The notes: a model not told the origin generated them from the sequence alone. A stretch of DNA of 64,000 nt from Mesomycoplasma conjunctivae (GCF_000026765.1 NC_012806.1:515743-579742); one strand, 5' to 3'; shown: positions 21,801-33,674, numbered from the stretch's first letter. A program made the numbers and translations.

Positions 21801-23624
21801 CAAGTTACTTATAACTATTTCAAACCAGGTGAAGCGCTTGTTTTTGGTTCTAAAAACCAAAATGGTAAAAGAATTGCTAACAATCCCATTGTCATTACCC
21901 GCTCTTCGCTCAATATTAAAACGGTAGCTAATACATCAACGACGATTTTTGATATTGTCTTAGGTCAATTGCCTGAATCGCTCAAAAATAATATTTTTAG
22001 TATTTCTGATAAGGTAGTATCACAATTGGAGGCTAGCCAAAATATTCAAACTATCAAAATTAATGGCCAAGATTTTAGCTTCCGTGGTGAGGCTCCCAAT
22101 TATCTTCCTTATTTTAAATTTATAAAAGATGCTGATGCACCACAACAAGGTCGTTTTTGATATTTTAGTTATGACAAACAAAAACAAGCTTACCAAGCAA
22201 GTGAGGTCTCCTTATTTGGTAATAATCGTGATGCCTACCGCCAATTTTTAGTAGATTCTTATGCAAGTCCTCAAGTCAACAAAGACTTTACAATTTCTTT
22301 TGGAGGTATTCAATTTGATCGAAATCAAGATGAAATTTACTCTTATATTGAAACTAATTATCAAGGAAAAACAAGCAAAGAAGCTGGTCTAAAAATTTAT
22401 GGTTATCAACCAAATAGTAAGCTCGTAAAAATCAGTGATGCAAGTGGTAATAATTTGTTAGCCAAAATTGCTAATCTCAAATTAGCACCCAATGTTTATC
22501 CTCTAATTGCTAATAATGTCTTTTTACAAAAGCACAACTTAGATATCGGCTCTCAAATTGAGCTACCGATTTTAAACAAAACTAATCGTTTTTTAAACGT
22601 TATTGAGGGCAAAACTAGTGAAAATATTACCTTTGAAATTGTAGGTATTTCCAACACATTTATTAACTCAGAATTAACTACGACACAAGATGTTGTCAAC
22701 AAATTAATAGGTCTTGATGCCTTTGAGCAAGACTTGGCCGCCTTTGGATTAAAACCTTTTAACGGAATTTTAATTGCAGGTCAGGATTTAGAACAGCTTA
22801 GCTCCTCCTTTGGACTCTATTCACCTTCAGGTTATTGAGCTGGACACCCCGATATTAATCCAACACAAATCACAAGTGATGATGCTGCAGGATTTTTTGC
22901 TTCTATTTTTGCTTTTGACAGCGATGCTACCCACCAAGGATTATTGCAACGCCAAGGTCTAGCTTTAGAGAAGATTTACCAAGTTATCAACTGATCACAA
23001 AGAGATAATCCTAACAACTGAAGCATTAAAGATGGTGTTGATTTATCATATAGTAACTTAACTAGTTCGGCATTTATACGTCAAAATATTGGTGCTATTC
23101 GTGAAGCGCTGAAAAACTTTAATAGCATTTATGGTAACAACTCACTTTACCAAATTGAGACTCAAGGTGTCGAAGCGCGCAATATTGAGACTAACTTTAT
23201 TTCCAATTTTGGCTTTCTTTTTGGTACTGGAATTAATTTAGTAGTCATCATTTTCCTTATTGTCTCTGTAATTATCTTATTAATCATTTCTTCATCAATA
23301 ATTAATGAAAACGAAAAAAATATTGCCATTTTAGGAATTCTAGGTTATAGTAATTGAAGCAAAATTAAACTCTTTTTTAGCATTTATCTCCCACTAGTAA
23401 TTTTTGCAAGTATTCTAGCAATTCCAATTGTTGTGGCAATAATGAGCATTTTTAATAGCGCGATTTTATCAGTTAATTCAATCTTCTTAGCTCTTAGTCT
23501 AACTTGGCCAATCTTCTTTATTTCACTAGCAATTATTTTAATTGTCTTTAGTGCTACCCTTGGTCTTTCCTGATATATCTTAAATAAAAAACGCGCTATT
23601 AGTGTTCTCAAAGAAAAGGATTAA
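15819..23624 (+). CDS. Giant FtsX-like ABC transporter permease (2601 residues)
   Basis: One unbroken frame with many UGA tryptophans. A single N-terminal membrane segment (VIFIGLTTLIFFTTGIFTLL) is followed by about 1700 residues of Asn/Lys/Leu-rich, presumably extracellular sequence. A first FtsX block lies near residues 1750-1840 (YLTIFLSILAIFAVSF, then LGILRAQGYSLFEIASS), with further membrane segments to about 1940. A second extracellular region is closed by a C-terminal FtsX block (IAILGILGYSNWSKIKLFF, several helices). This is the MacB/LolC-type half-repeat layout, inflated by huge outside domains. The adjacent ATPase gene begins two bases after the stop. Such transporters in mycoplasmas are thought to act on lipoproteins or surface molecules; the substrate is unknown. 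Confidence 0.85.
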
Positions 23625-23625
23625 T

Positions 23626-24669
23626 ATGAAATTTAATATTTTTAACAAAAAAGATAATAGCAAAAAAGTCTATAAACAAGAAGCTGCTCTTGATATTATC
23701 AAGCAAAATGATAGCTCACAAGAGCTTACTAAAAAACAGTTAAAACTAATTCGCTATGCAAATAATCACCCACTGGTAAAAAAAGGTAAAATTGATCAAA
23801 AAAACACCCCCGGAAACATAATTGATTTTAAAGGTGTTGCCAAATATTATTTATTTGGCTCTGTTGTTACTAAAGTTTTTACCAATATTAATTTTTCTAT
23901 TAAAAAAGGCGACTTTGTCATTTTAAGTGGAAAATCAGGTTCTGGTAAGTCAACTATTTTGAATTTAATGTCCGGTTTAGATCGAGCATCTGAAGGCCAA
24001 ATTATTGTCGATGGTAATAATTTATCTTATTTAAAAAATTGAGAACTTACCAAATTTAGACGTGAAAATATTTCCTTTATTTTCCAGTCTTATAATCTTT
24101 TAGGTAATATCAATGGTTATGACAATGTTGAAGTTGGTGCTTATTTACAAAAAGACAAGTCGAAAATTTTAAACATTGATGAGCTTTTTAAAGAATTTGA
24201 ACTTGAAGATGTCAAATTTAAATTTCCTTCACAAATGTCAGGAGGACAACAACAAAGAATTTCAATTTTAAGAGCACTAATTAAAAATGCTAAAATTATT
24301 TTTGCTGATGAGCCAACTGGTGCACTTGATGAAAATAATACCAAAATAGTATTAAAAATTTTAAAGGATATCAACAAAAAATACAAAACTACTATCATTA
24401 TGGTAAGTCATGATCCTTCAATGGAGCCACTAGCGGACTCAATTATTAAATTACAAGCTGGTAAATTAGAAGTAATTTCACAAAAATCTGTTAGTTTTGA
24501 AGAATTTATTAATCTAAAAGAAGATAACAAAACTAAAATAGAAAAAAGTGAAGATAATAATTTTCAAACTGAAAAAGAAGAAGAATTTGAAGCTAATTTA
24601 GTAGATAAAACAAGTCATCCTGAAGCAACAATACTACCTCATATTGACTACATTGAGCATGGTGAATAA
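23626..24669 (+). CDS. ABC transporter ATP-binding protein (MacB/LolD type)
   Basis: 347 residues. About 75 Lys-rich residues precede the ABC domain, which has Walker A GKSGSGKST, Q-loop FQSYNLLGN, signature MSGGQQQR (Met for the usual Leu), Walker B IIFADEPTGALD and switch His in MVSHDP. The sequence is typical of MacB/LolD ATPases that drive FtsX-fold permeases. A 60-residue acidic tail follows the domain. The ATG at 23602 would lie inside the permease gene; 23626, right after its stop and with AAAGGA before it, is preferred. Confidence 0.92.
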
Positions 24670-24702
24670 TTTATATAGTATAGCTCAAAAAAATTTTTTT
24701 CT

Positions 24703-24729
24703 TTGAAATTTAAAAAAATACTGTATAAT
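24703..24729 (+). promoter_or_regulatory. Promoter of the candidate small RNA
   Basis: TTGAAA (24703-24708) and TATAAT (24724-24729), 15 bases apart, in the non-coding gap after the ABC ATPase. Predicted start near 24736, directly before a strong hairpin. Confidence 0.5.
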
Positions 24730-24735
24730 AATTGC

Positions 24736-24920
24736 TGCATTAAATTAATGGTTACATTAGTTTAATGTCATAAGTTTAAAGTATTTATACTCCCCTTTGT
24801 TAAAATAAGTTAAGATTTCAGTATCATATCTATATAAAGTTAAAATTTTTAAACTAAGCTTCTTAGTTGAAAAAATGTTATTCTTTTTCCAGATCTCCCT
24901 TCTTTGAGATCTGTTTTTTA
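24736..24920 (+). ncRNA. Candidate small RNA of about 185 nt with C-rich motifs
   Basis: The 666-base gap between the ABC ATPase and ecfA1 contains no convincing ORF. After a -10 box comes a 13-bp hairpin (24738-24750 with 24755-24767, one G-U), an unpaired stretch with CTCCCC (24790-24795), a 7-bp hairpin AACTAAG/CTTAGTT (24852-24868), and a terminator AGATCTC/GAGATCT (24891-24912) whose loop begins CCTTC, followed by six T. Promoter, 5' stabilising hairpin and terminator define a transcription unit. CUCCCC-type motifs are complementary to ribosome-binding sites, as in known regulatory small RNAs. It matches no tmRNA, SRP or RNase P signature that I could see. Confidence 0.5.
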
Positions 24921-25041
24921 TTTAATATGATACTATTTTGTTATTTTGTATGTTAATCTATTGTTTAAAGTTGTATATTATATAAAAATTATTTTAACCT
25001 CTTTTACATTGTTAGTTTATATAGATCACATTTTCTATTTT

Positions 25042-25070
25042 AACCAGACTCACAAGTCTGGTTTTTATTT
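25042..25070 (+). terminator. Second terminator in the ecfA1 upstream gap
   Basis: AACCAGACT pairs with AGTCTGGTT around CACA and a T-run follows. TTGTTT (24961) and TATAAA (24981) upstream could start a short transcript of about 75 nt ending here. Alternatively it catches read-through from the upstream unit. The remaining sequence to 25,335 is AT-rich, with a weak hairpin (25,288-25,316) before ecfA1. Confidence 0.6.
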
Positions 25071-25335
25071 TGTCAAAAAGCAAAAAAAGTGTATAAATTT
25101 ATAGGTTTTAGATATCTAAAAAGCAATAATAATTCTCTTTATATTATTAATATTATTTTGTTTAAAATTTGGTAAAATTTATATATCATTAGAAAAAGTA
25201 ATAAAAAAATTTTTTGGTAAATAATAACTTTATATTTTTTTAAGATGATTTGCTAGTATTTTTTTACAAAATCTAGTAAAATATTGTAAAGTTTTTACCA
25301 AAAATTTGGGTAAAAAATTATATTAGGGAATAATT

Positions 25336-26130
25336 ATGATCAAAGTTAATAATGTATCCTTTAGTTATACAAATGACATGGAAAATCTGGCTTTAAAAAA
25401 CATTAATATCCATATTAAACGTGGAAAATATTATGCAATTTTAGGTCACAACGGTTCTGGTAAATCAACTTTTTCAAAAATCTTAGCAGGTATTTTTAAA
25501 CCACAGCAAGGTAATATTCAAATTGATGGCATTGATTTGAAAAAAGAAAATTTACGGCAAATACGAAAAAAAATAGGGATTATCTTTCAAAACCCTGATA
25601 ACCAATTTGTTGGGGCAACGGTTGAAGATGATATTGCTTTTAGTTTAGAAAACAATAATGTGGATCCTAAAAAAATGAAAGCAATAATAAGTGATTTATC
25701 ACAAAAAGTAAATATGGAAAAATACCTTGAAAGAGAACCGCAATTTCTCTCTGGTGGCCAAAAGCAAAGAGTTGCAATTGCCTCAGTTTTGGCACTTAAT
25801 CCAGAAATTATTATCTTTGATGAAATTACTTCTATGCTTGATCCTAAAGGTAAAGAAGACGTTGTTAAAATTTTAGATAGTCTACGTCAAACTAAGGACA
25901 AAACATTAATTTCGATTACCCACAACATGAATGAGGCTATTTTAGCAGATGAAATTATTGTCTTTGCTAAAGGTAGTATTGTTGCTCAGGGTGATCCAAA
26001 ATCAATTCTTAATGATGATAAAATAATTGAGGTTGCTAAAATTGATTCACCTTTTATTTACAAGTTATCAAAAAGAATAGAAGGTATTGAAGCAACATAT
26101 AATGAAGAAGAACTATTGGATAAATTATGA
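25336..26130 (+). CDS. ecfA1: ECF transporter ATPase A1
   Basis: 264-residue ABC ATPase of the energy-coupling factor module that powers vitamin and cofactor uptake. Walker [10 protein letters not shown] near residues 37-45, Q-loop [16 protein letters not shown] (characteristic of EcfA/CbiO), signature LSGGQKQR, Walker [15 protein letters not shown] and His switch SITHNM. It overlaps ecfA2 by four bases and ecfT follows, the canonical A1-A2-T operon. No substrate-binding S component is in the window, so the module is probably shared by several S proteins encoded elsewhere. Confidence 0.95.
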   Translation: MIKVNNVSFSYTNDMENLALKNINIHIKRGKYYAILGHNGSGKSTFSKILAGIFKPQQGNIQIDGIDLKKENLRQIRKKIGIIFQNPDNQFVGATVEDDIAFSLENNNVDPKKMKAIISDLSQKVNMEKYLEREPQFLSGGQKQRVAIASVLALNPEIIIFDEITSMLDPKGKEDVVKILDSLRQTKDKTLISITHNMNEAILADEIIVFAKGSIVAQGDPKSILNDDKIIEVAKIDSPFIYKLSKRIEGIEATYNEEELLDKL

Positions 26131-27026
26131 AAATTAAAGTCAAAAATATAACTAAGATCTATGATTCTAAATTGCCAATCGAACTAAAAGCGCTTGATTT
26201 GGTTAGCACAGAAATAAATCAAGGTGAATTTATCGCTATAATTGGGCAAACAGGATCTGGTAAAACTACTTTTATCCAACATATGAACGCTCTTTTATTG
26301 CCAGACTCTGGTGAGATTGAATACTTTTTTGTTGATAAAGAAAATAAAAAAGTAGAAATAGTTGTTCAAAAACCAACCTTTTTTAATAGAAAAATTAAAA
26401 AAGTTAAAGAGATTCGTCGTCGAGTTGGTGTAGTATTTCAATTTGCTGAGTACCAACTTTTTGAACAAACTATTGAAAAAGATATTATCTTTGGCGCACT
26501 TTCAATGGGGGTTGAAAAACAAGAAGCTCTTAAACGTGCTCGAGAAATGATTGAATTAGTTGGTCTTGATGTTTCTTATTTACAACGTTCACCTTTTGAG
26601 CTCTCAGGTGGACAAAAACGTCGGGTTGCAATCGCTGGTATTTTAGCTATGGATCCAGATATTATTTTCTTTGATGAGCCAACAGCCGGTTTAGATCCAG
26701 AAGGTACAATTAAAATGTTGAAAATTTTGGAGAAATTAAATCAACAAGGAAAAACTATAGTTCTTGCAACTCATGATTTAGATAATGTACTTCAATGAAC
26801 AAAAAGATCACTTTTTTTTAAAGAAGGCAAGCTAATTTACGATGGTGATACTTACAAAATTTTAAGCAATAATAAATTTTTAGTTGAAAATAAAATGATG
26901 CCAACAAACTTGCTAAATTTTGTTGAAAAACTTAAAAATATTGGCTATGATGTTGGAAAAGTTAAATCACTTGAAGAATTAGGAGCAAAAATAAATTTAA
27001 TTATAAAGGAAAATAATGCAAATTAG
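26127..27026 (+). CDS. ecfA2: ECF transporter ATPase A2
   Basis: 299-residue second ATPase of the ECF module. Walker [10 protein letters not shown], an inserted Lys-rich segment after the first strand (about residues 70-90) as in mycoplasma EcfA2, [24 protein letters not shown], Walker [14 protein letters not shown] and LATHDLD. The reading continues through UGA-coded Trp at 26796 and ends at TAG 27024, overlapping ecfT by 11 bases, which suggests translational coupling. Confidence 0.95.
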
Positions 27027-27966
27027 TGTTGGTAAATATGTACCTCGTGATACGATTATTCATAGAATGGATGCTAGACTTAAAATTTTATTTAATATCT
27101 TGTTTGCTGTTCTATTTTTTGTTATTTCTCACTTGTTTACTATCTTTATTTTATTAGCTTTTACAATCATTTTTTTCTATATTACAACTAAAAGAGCTGC
27201 CCATATTTTTCTATTAATGAAAGTGCCTTTGTTTATCTTTGTGATAATGTTAGTCATATATGGCTTTATTATTGATCAAAATAGTATTGATCAAATTTAT
27301 CAAAATGGTAAACTCAAGCTCATCGGCCTTGATGCAGTAGAGACTAAAAATTTTGTTAATTGATATTTAATTAAACCAACTAGCATTTTTGGTTCAAAAA
27401 GTGCTACTTTTTCTATTGGTACTTTTCACATAATCAGAGCAGGTGTGCTAGCTATTCGAATATATGGAATGATACTCTCAACTACTATTCTAACTTATTC
27501 AACTAAACCTTTTTTCTTAACTAAAGCTATCGAAGATCTCATTTGACCACTTAAATTTATTTTTGTACCAACTCATATTATTGCAATGATTATTTCAATA
27601 GCAATTCGCTTTATTCCTACATTATTATTAGAATCAAGCCGAATTATGAAAGCGCAATCTTCTCGTGGAGTTGATTTTAAAAATGGTAAATTTCAAGATA
27701 AAGTAAAATCAATGATTACACTAATAATTCCACTTTTTGTTTTAGCTTTTTCCAGAGCAGAAGATCTCTCTAATGCAATGGAAGTGCGCGGTTATGATCC
27801 ATATGCCAAAAGAACACGTTATCGTAGGTTAGTTTTTAACAAGCTTGATTACCTTTTTGCCCTTATTTTTATAGCATTAATCACACTAACCATCTTAAGT
27901 GAATTAAATATTATACCAATTGCACATTTACCAAAATGATGACTTTATACTAATCAAAAAATCTAA
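27016..27966 (+). CDS. ecfT: ECF transporter transmembrane protein EcfT
   Basis: 316-residue membrane scaffold linking the ATPases to S components. It begins with the conserved IHRMDARLKIL segment, then several hydrophobic helices. The two Ala-Arg-Gly-type coupling motifs are seen as SSRGVDF and EVRGYDP on the cytoplasmic coupling helices. AAGGAAAATA precedes the ATG inside the ecfA2 end. Length is slightly above the usual 265 residues because of a loop near residues 90-130. Confidence 0.94.
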
Positions 27967-27972
27967 TAAATT

Positions 27973-29994
27973 ATGGAAAATCACGAAATTAAACAACAAA
28001 TTTTACAATTAAGAAAAAAAATTGAAAATTGAAATCATGAGTATTTTGATTTACAAAATCCAAGTGTTGATGATTTAATTTATGATGAAGAGTTAAAAAA
28101 GTTAAAAATTTTAGAAAACAAGTATTATTTTTTGTTTAGCTTAGAAGAGCTCAATTCTTCGCCAACACAGCAAATAGGTGCACAAACTAGTACAAAATTC
28201 AACAAAGTTTACCACAGCTCACCAATGCTTTCACTAAATAAAGCTTACGATATTGAAGAGTTAGAAAAATGAGTTAAAAAAGCCAATTTAGTAGGTGAAG
28301 ATAATTTTTATGTTGAGCCTAAAATTGATGGTCTCTCAATTGCTCTCATCTATAAAAAGGGTAAATTAAGCTCTGCATTAACTCGCGGTGATGGTCTTCA
28401 AGGTGAAGACATTTTGCACAATGCGCTCCGCATAGCAAACAAATTTATTCCCAAACAAATTAATTATCAGCAAGATTTAGAAGTTCGTGGTGAAATCTTT
28501 ATTAGCAATCAAGACTTTCAAATTCTTCAACAAAATAGCAATTCAAGCTCTTTAGCAAACCCTCGCAATGCCGCTAGCGGGCTCTTGCGAAGAATTGAAA
28601 AGACTAGCAAAAACAGTAAAATCAACGACTTTGACTACCTCTCTTGTTTTATATATAATTTAGTAAATCCTCAATTACACAAAATTAAAAACATAAAAGA
28701 GAGTTATTTATTCCTTGAAAAGCTTGGCTTTCATTTAAATCCGCTAAGCTCTTTGGCAAAAGGTCTAACTAACATTGTCAAGCAAATTGGCAAAATTGAA
28801 AAACTGCGCCCACAACTCGAGTACAACATTGACGGTGTTGTTATTAAAGTAAATGACTATGAAATTTATGAACAACTAGGACGCACTTCAAAATTTCCTC
28901 ATGGTGCAATCGCCTTTAAATTTGAAGATCAAATTGTTCAAACAAAACTCCTAGACATTTTTGCCACAGTTGGGCGCACCGGTAAAATTACTTATAATGC
29001 TAAACTCGAGCCAATTAATTTATTAGGTACAACAGTAAGTGCTGCAATACTACCCAATTATAAATATATTGAAAATTTAAAAATCGCAATTAATAGTGAT
29101 GTTCTTGTCAAAAAATCTGGTGAAATTATTCCACAAATCATTGCCAGTGTACAAGATCACCAAGCAACTAATTTTCAAAAAATTAGTCATTGTCCAAGTT
29201 GTAATTTCGAATTAGTTGATTCACCAAGTGGTATTGATCAATTTTGTCAAAATTTTGCATGTCCAGCTATTCAACTAAAAAAAATAGCCCACTTTTGTTC
29301 TAAATCAGCTTTTAATATTGCAAGTTTAGCTGAAAAAAGAATCCAAACTTTAATCGATACTAATTTAATTAAAAATAGTTGTGATATCTTCTTTTTAAAA
29401 GACAATCTTGATGAAATGCACAGTAGATTTGCAAAAGAAAAAGTTAAGCTAAAAGCAAAATCGATTACTAATTTCTTAAATGAAATTGAATTGAGTAAGA
29501 AAAATGATTTCTACAGGTTTATTTTTGCACTTGGAATTAAAAACATTGGTCTAAAAGCAGCAAAAGCAATTGCAAAATATGTCGGTGATGTTGAACAATT
29601 GATCAACTTTGATTTTGCACAACTGGAAAATGACTATGATTTTGGGCCAATAATGGTGCAATCATTATTAGAATTTTTTGCCAATTCTAATAATCAAGAG
29701 CTTCTCAATTGTTTTAAAAAAGTCGATTTTGCTTTTAAGCCTACACAAAAAGATTTTCCGGTTTGAGCTAGTTTTGCTATTACTGGAAAATTAAGTAAAT
29801 CTCGTGATCAATTTGAAAAAATTATCGTAGAATCAGGAGCGCAATTTGATTCTAATTTAAACAAAAAAACTACCTATTTATTGGCCGGAGAGAGTAGTGG
29901 TTCGAAAATTGAAAAAGCTAAAGCTTATAATATAAATATCATCAACGAAGAACAATTTTGAGATCTAATTGAAAAACAAAAGTTAAAAAAATAA
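27973..29994 (+). CDS. ligA: NAD-dependent DNA ligase
   Basis: 673 residues, the standard LigA length. The adenylation lysine is Lys117 in VEPKIDGLS, followed by TRGDGLQGED. GRTSKFPHGAIAFKF, the OB fold with TVGRTGKITYNAKLEP, a four-Cys zinc finger (CPSC...CQNFACP), HhH region and a C-terminal BRCT domain (SFAITGKLSKSRDQFEKII) are all in order. It seals nicks during replication and repair. It starts seven bases after ecfT and may share its transcript; no strong ribosome site is visible. Confidence 0.96.
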
Positions 29995-30018
29995 TTTTTA
30001 ATGTTACAAATAGTGTTG

Positions 30019-30024
30019 TATAAT
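30019..30024 (+). promoter_or_regulatory. -10 box for the MIB-type gene
   Basis: TATAAT preceded by TTG, 30 bases before the start codon, followed by AAGGAGGAG at 30039-30047, one of the strongest ribosome sites in the window. This fits high expression of a surface protein. Confidence 0.6.
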
Positions 30025-30053
30025 GTATTATTTATTACAAGGAGGAGAAAGAT

Positions 30054-32141
30054 ATGCGTATTTCCAAAAAGATAACAAAAAAAACTAAAATTATATTTTT
30101 ACTTGGCTCTTCAGTAGTACTTTTTTCAACAACTGCTGTTTTTGCTAATGGTAATAATTTCAGTTTTGCTACTTTCAACATTCCTAAAACCGAGTTTTCA
30201 AGTTCTCTACCTTCTTCAATTAACAAGGATACTTCTAATATTAATAGCTTTTATTCACCAGTTACTAACATCGAAAAACAAGAACAACCCATTGTTAAAA
30301 AAGAAGAACCACTCCAACCTATTAAAACCGAGACACCCCCTGTTGTTCAGGAAGACAAACCACCAGTTCCTATTAAAAAAGAAGAGTCTGTCCAACTAGA
30401 AACAACACCAATTGTCAAACAAGAAATTCCCAAACCTGTTGAAAAACCAATAGAAAAACCAACCCCCAAACCTATTGAAAGACCTGCAACTAGTAGTTCC
30501 AAACTAATTACAGGTGCAGAGTTAGAACGCAGAATTGCCATTGGTTTACAAAATTATAAGCAAGCTTTATTAAATGATATCAAAGATTATGAAAATAGAA
30601 TCAAGACTGCCGAAGCTTATATTAAAGATCAATTAAATGTTGCTGTTTATGGTGAATTGGCTGTTCGAAGAACACAAGAAGATATTGAGTTTATCTATAT
30701 AAAAAACACTCTAGAAAGAGACAAAGCATATTTAAAATATCTTAAAAGTTTACCAGCTAAAACTAGTTTTACAGCCGAGGAAATTAAGTCGCTTCAACGC
30801 GGATTGGTACCTTCAACTGATACAATATCAGCATGAGATTTTTTAAACAAAGAAGATAATCAAGTTGTACAAAATCAAATCCAGGCAAACAAAAGACGTT
30901 TCTTTGCAAATTCAAGTGAATGACAAAGAACTGATATTAATAGTCTAAATTATCCAGGTTGAACAAGATCTAATGTTAGTTCTCAGTTCTCTAGTATTAA
31001 TAGTAATTTAATTGGTGTAGGAAAACCTATTGAATTTTTAAGTTATTCTCCAAGTGATAGCGAATTTAAGTCAAAAGGTGATTCAATTATTGCTGTTTTA
31101 GATGCTAATAGTGAGCAAGCTTTTCAAGAATTTAGTAGTATTATTAGCCAAGCTACACAACAAAATGTAAAAATTAAAGGTGTTGTGCTTAAAAATGTCG
31201 GAAGTAAAAATAGTTTACAAAACGTTGAACAAATCCTTCAAAAATTACCTACTCAGATTGTCAAATTAACACTATTTTTAGAAAATTATAGAGCTACCGA
31301 AGGTCTTCGTGGTTTAGAAAACCACAAATTACAAGAATTAGAACTCTATTCTAATAGCAATTCCGTTAATTCTAATTGAGGCATTAATCCAAATTCACTT
31401 AAAAATGTTGATTATATAAGCTTTGACTACCACAATCAAGCAACATATGGTGCAGGTGTTAGAGTTGCTGGTTCAATAGTTTTTAATACCCTTCGTTGAG
31501 ATAAAAATGATGAAATTCAACAAGTTAATGAAGGTTTAGAAATTGCTTTTGGTTCTAAAATTAATCAAAGAGTATTTCAAGGAACTTCAGGTGGTAAAGG
31601 TGGACATCCAGTAAATCTCGATTTTTCTTCTACTCCAAAAATTAAAAGCTTAAAAGGGGTAGATTTTAACAAAATTAATCAATTATTCAATGATAAAATT
31701 AAAAATTGAGAAGGTGATAAATTTGCCCAAGAAGACTTCCAAGCTCGCAATGTTAAGTTTAAACAATTATACTTTGCTCCTACTCAAAAAAATGGTCAAC
31801 AAGTATACGAAGCTAATATTTCCGACTTTGAAAATGGACAATTTTCCACAGCGCTATCTTGAGATGAACCAACGCAACCACAAATTTATATAGGAACTCC
31901 AGGCAACACACTTGTTAATCCTACTTTTTACTTAAATGGCAAGGCAAGCGATCTAAAAGGTAATGCTAAATCTGAATTAGAATGATTTGTAAGAGCAGTT
32001 GGTGCAAGAGGTTCATTTGCTAAAATAGTCGTAAGCGATCCTGCATTAAAAAGCGCCCTTGGCGGTGCGATAAGTGGTGTATTAGTAACACAAGAGAGTG
32101 ATAGCGCAATAGGATCATCAGGTAACGAAATAGTTGCCTAA
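30054..32141 (+). CDS. mib: MIB-type immunoglobulin-binding protein (protein M family)
   Basis: 695 residues. An N-terminal signal/anchor (IIFLLGSSVVLFSTTAVFA) is followed by a Pro/Glu/Lys-rich linker (about 75-145) with repeated PIxK(E/T)E and PKPIE units, a coiled-coil segment (about 150-240) and a large folded domain. The C-terminal half carries stretches seen in mycoplasma immunoglobulin-blocking proteins (YAPTQKNG-like VKFKQLYFAPTQKNGQQ, then FSTALSWDEPTQP). MIB and MG281 protein M bind antibody light chains and block antigen binding; MIB works with protease MIP. Here no MIP gene is adjacent, while the DUF31 protease lies at 2.7-4.4 kb. Family assignment is from remembered motifs. Confidence 0.75.
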
Positions 32142-32148
32142 ACATTAA

Positions 32149-32190
32149 AAAAACAAAAAAACTTTTCCTGCGAAAAGTTTTTTTGTTTTT
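32149..32190 (+). terminator. Terminator of the MIB-type gene, convergent with the nuclease gene
   Basis: A long stem (AAACAAAAAAACTTTTC against GAAAAGTTTTTTTGTTT) with loop CTGC, ending in T-runs, eight bases after the stop. A-runs in the other arm let it act for the converging gene as well. Confidence 0.85.
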
Positions 32191-32999
32191 TACTTATTAA
32201 TTCATTTATAATATAAATCTTTTCATTGCTGCTCATTCTCACAATCTAGATATTCTAAAATTTGACTATCAATTTTTTCATCATAGATTGGTGAGATTCC
32301 ACTGGTTGTGTATTTAGTATACCACTCTTTAATTTTATTAATATCATCAATAACTTGAGATTTATTAACCTTAAAATGATAAGCGCGCAATTTTCTTTGT
32401 CTAATAGGAAAATTTTTAGGATCTTTGTAATCATCTTCTTGTAAAAATGTTGCAACAATAACAAAATCTTCAACATTTTTCAAATAAGAATACAATTGTG
32501 CTTGCTTTAGATATTTTGCAGGTAGGTTTTCACCTTTTTTACCTCAGAGCAAAAAATTTTTTACTCCTGTTGTTTTAATTTCAATGATTGTTTTTGTCGC
32601 CTCAATATAACCATCGGGAATACCACCGACAATTGGATCATCTTTAAAGTAATCATAATTATATTTTTCAGGAGGAAAAACTTCAATTTCATAGCCTTTT
32701 GCTTCGCTAATTGCTTGAATAACTAAAGGTTCAATTGCTTGACCAGCGTCTATATATTTTGTATCCAAAATTGGCATATCAAGTTTTGCTATTTTAATAA
32801 AAGCACGAAAAGGTGAAGAGTAGCTATCAACACCTAAAACTTCACCAATAAGTGAGCCACCAACTTTTTTAAAACCTGTCTTGAAAGCAAATTCTTTGTT
32901 AAGTAATTTTTGATGAAAATCAGGTTTTAAAATAACCACTTTTTCTTCCTTGTCAATTAAATAGTGTTCATTTTTATAGAATTTACGATTTTGATACAT
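32190..32999 (-). CDS. Putative PD-(D/E)XK nuclease, MAGa7180-like
   Basis: 269 residues, with UGA Trp codons inside. The core PIVGGIPDGYIEATK followed by IIEIKTTG matches the D...(D/E)xK active site of YqaJ/Cas4-type exonucleases, preceded by conserved helices containing GGSLIGEVLGVD and DAGQAIEPLV. A mycoplasma family of this type has been called MAGa7180 in M. agalactiae annotation. It probably acts on DNA ends, but the role is unknown. It lies nine bases downstream of the chromate-transporter pair and could be cotranscribed. Confidence 0.75.
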
Positions 33000-33008
33000 A
33001 TATTTTCC

Positions 33009-33674
33009 TTACATTAATCAAGGTTCAAAAATAACAAATGCAGCTATTAAACCCATTACTAAAATATAAAAAATATTAACTTTTTTAATATAAAGTAAGC
33101 TTGAAAAAATTGTTCATACAGGTACAAAAACAATTAGTAATCAAAAGCGCCATTTTATAAAAAAGTCAACTTTTACTCCTTTATTAATTTCACTAATGTA
33201 ACCTTGACTAGAATTAAAAGTGTGTGAAACTAAAATCATATTGACAAAAAGTTGTAGTGCTAGGGCTAAAATAATGCCAATAACTGCCGGCTTAATTCAC
33301 TTAATCAAACCAACTAAATATTTTTGCTCTTTAGCTTTATTTTTGTTAATATATTTAGTTCAAATTATAACAAAAATAATTGAAGGAATAGTAAAAACTA
33401 GATAAAATAAAATAGCAAAAATCCAACCTCATCACTGATATTGGGTAATAATAAGACCAGTAGAGGCAGCAAATTTAAGTGATAAAACTCCAGGAGTTGA
33501 GTTGCCAATGGTAAAAATAGTATTAATGTCAGACTGAGAAATTGGCACACCAAAGTTTGGCAAAAACGATCAAAATCAGCTAAAAAAAGGCATAAAAACT
33601 TGTCCACCACCAAAAACTAGTAGTGCAATTAAGAAAATAGCAATTGTTGAAATAATAATGGCAATTGCTATCAT
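33009..33674 (-). CDS. chrA: Chromate transporter family protein, half 2
   Basis: 221-residue membrane protein of the CHR family, with about six hydrophobic helices. The family motif is near the N-terminus (VFGGGQVFMPFFSWF), followed by GNSTPGVLSLKFAASTG (the conserved NxxPGP-like segment). Short CHR proteins come as adjacent pairs that form one functional transporter. Its start ATG overlaps the stop of the other half (taATG). In mycoplasmas the true substrate is unknown and may not be chromate. Confidence 0.88.

Noticed and set aside
21655..21927. Overlapping plus-strand frame inside the giant permease
   Set aside because: The permease frame is continuous across it; no ribosome site or family match.
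25336..27966. A vitamin riboswitch before ecfA1
   Set aside because: The upstream gap contains two separate terminators far from ecfA1 and no recognisable cobalamin, TPP, FMN or folate aptamer.
30142..30399. Second frame within the linker of the MIB-type gene
   Set aside because: Low-complexity Pro/Lys/Leu shadow of the repeated linker; no independent start signal.
30301..30480. Short repeats in the MIB-type gene considered as a CRISPR-like array
   Set aside because: They are codon-level repeats of a Pro/Glu/Lys linker in frame, with no unique spacers; no CRISPR array exists in the window.
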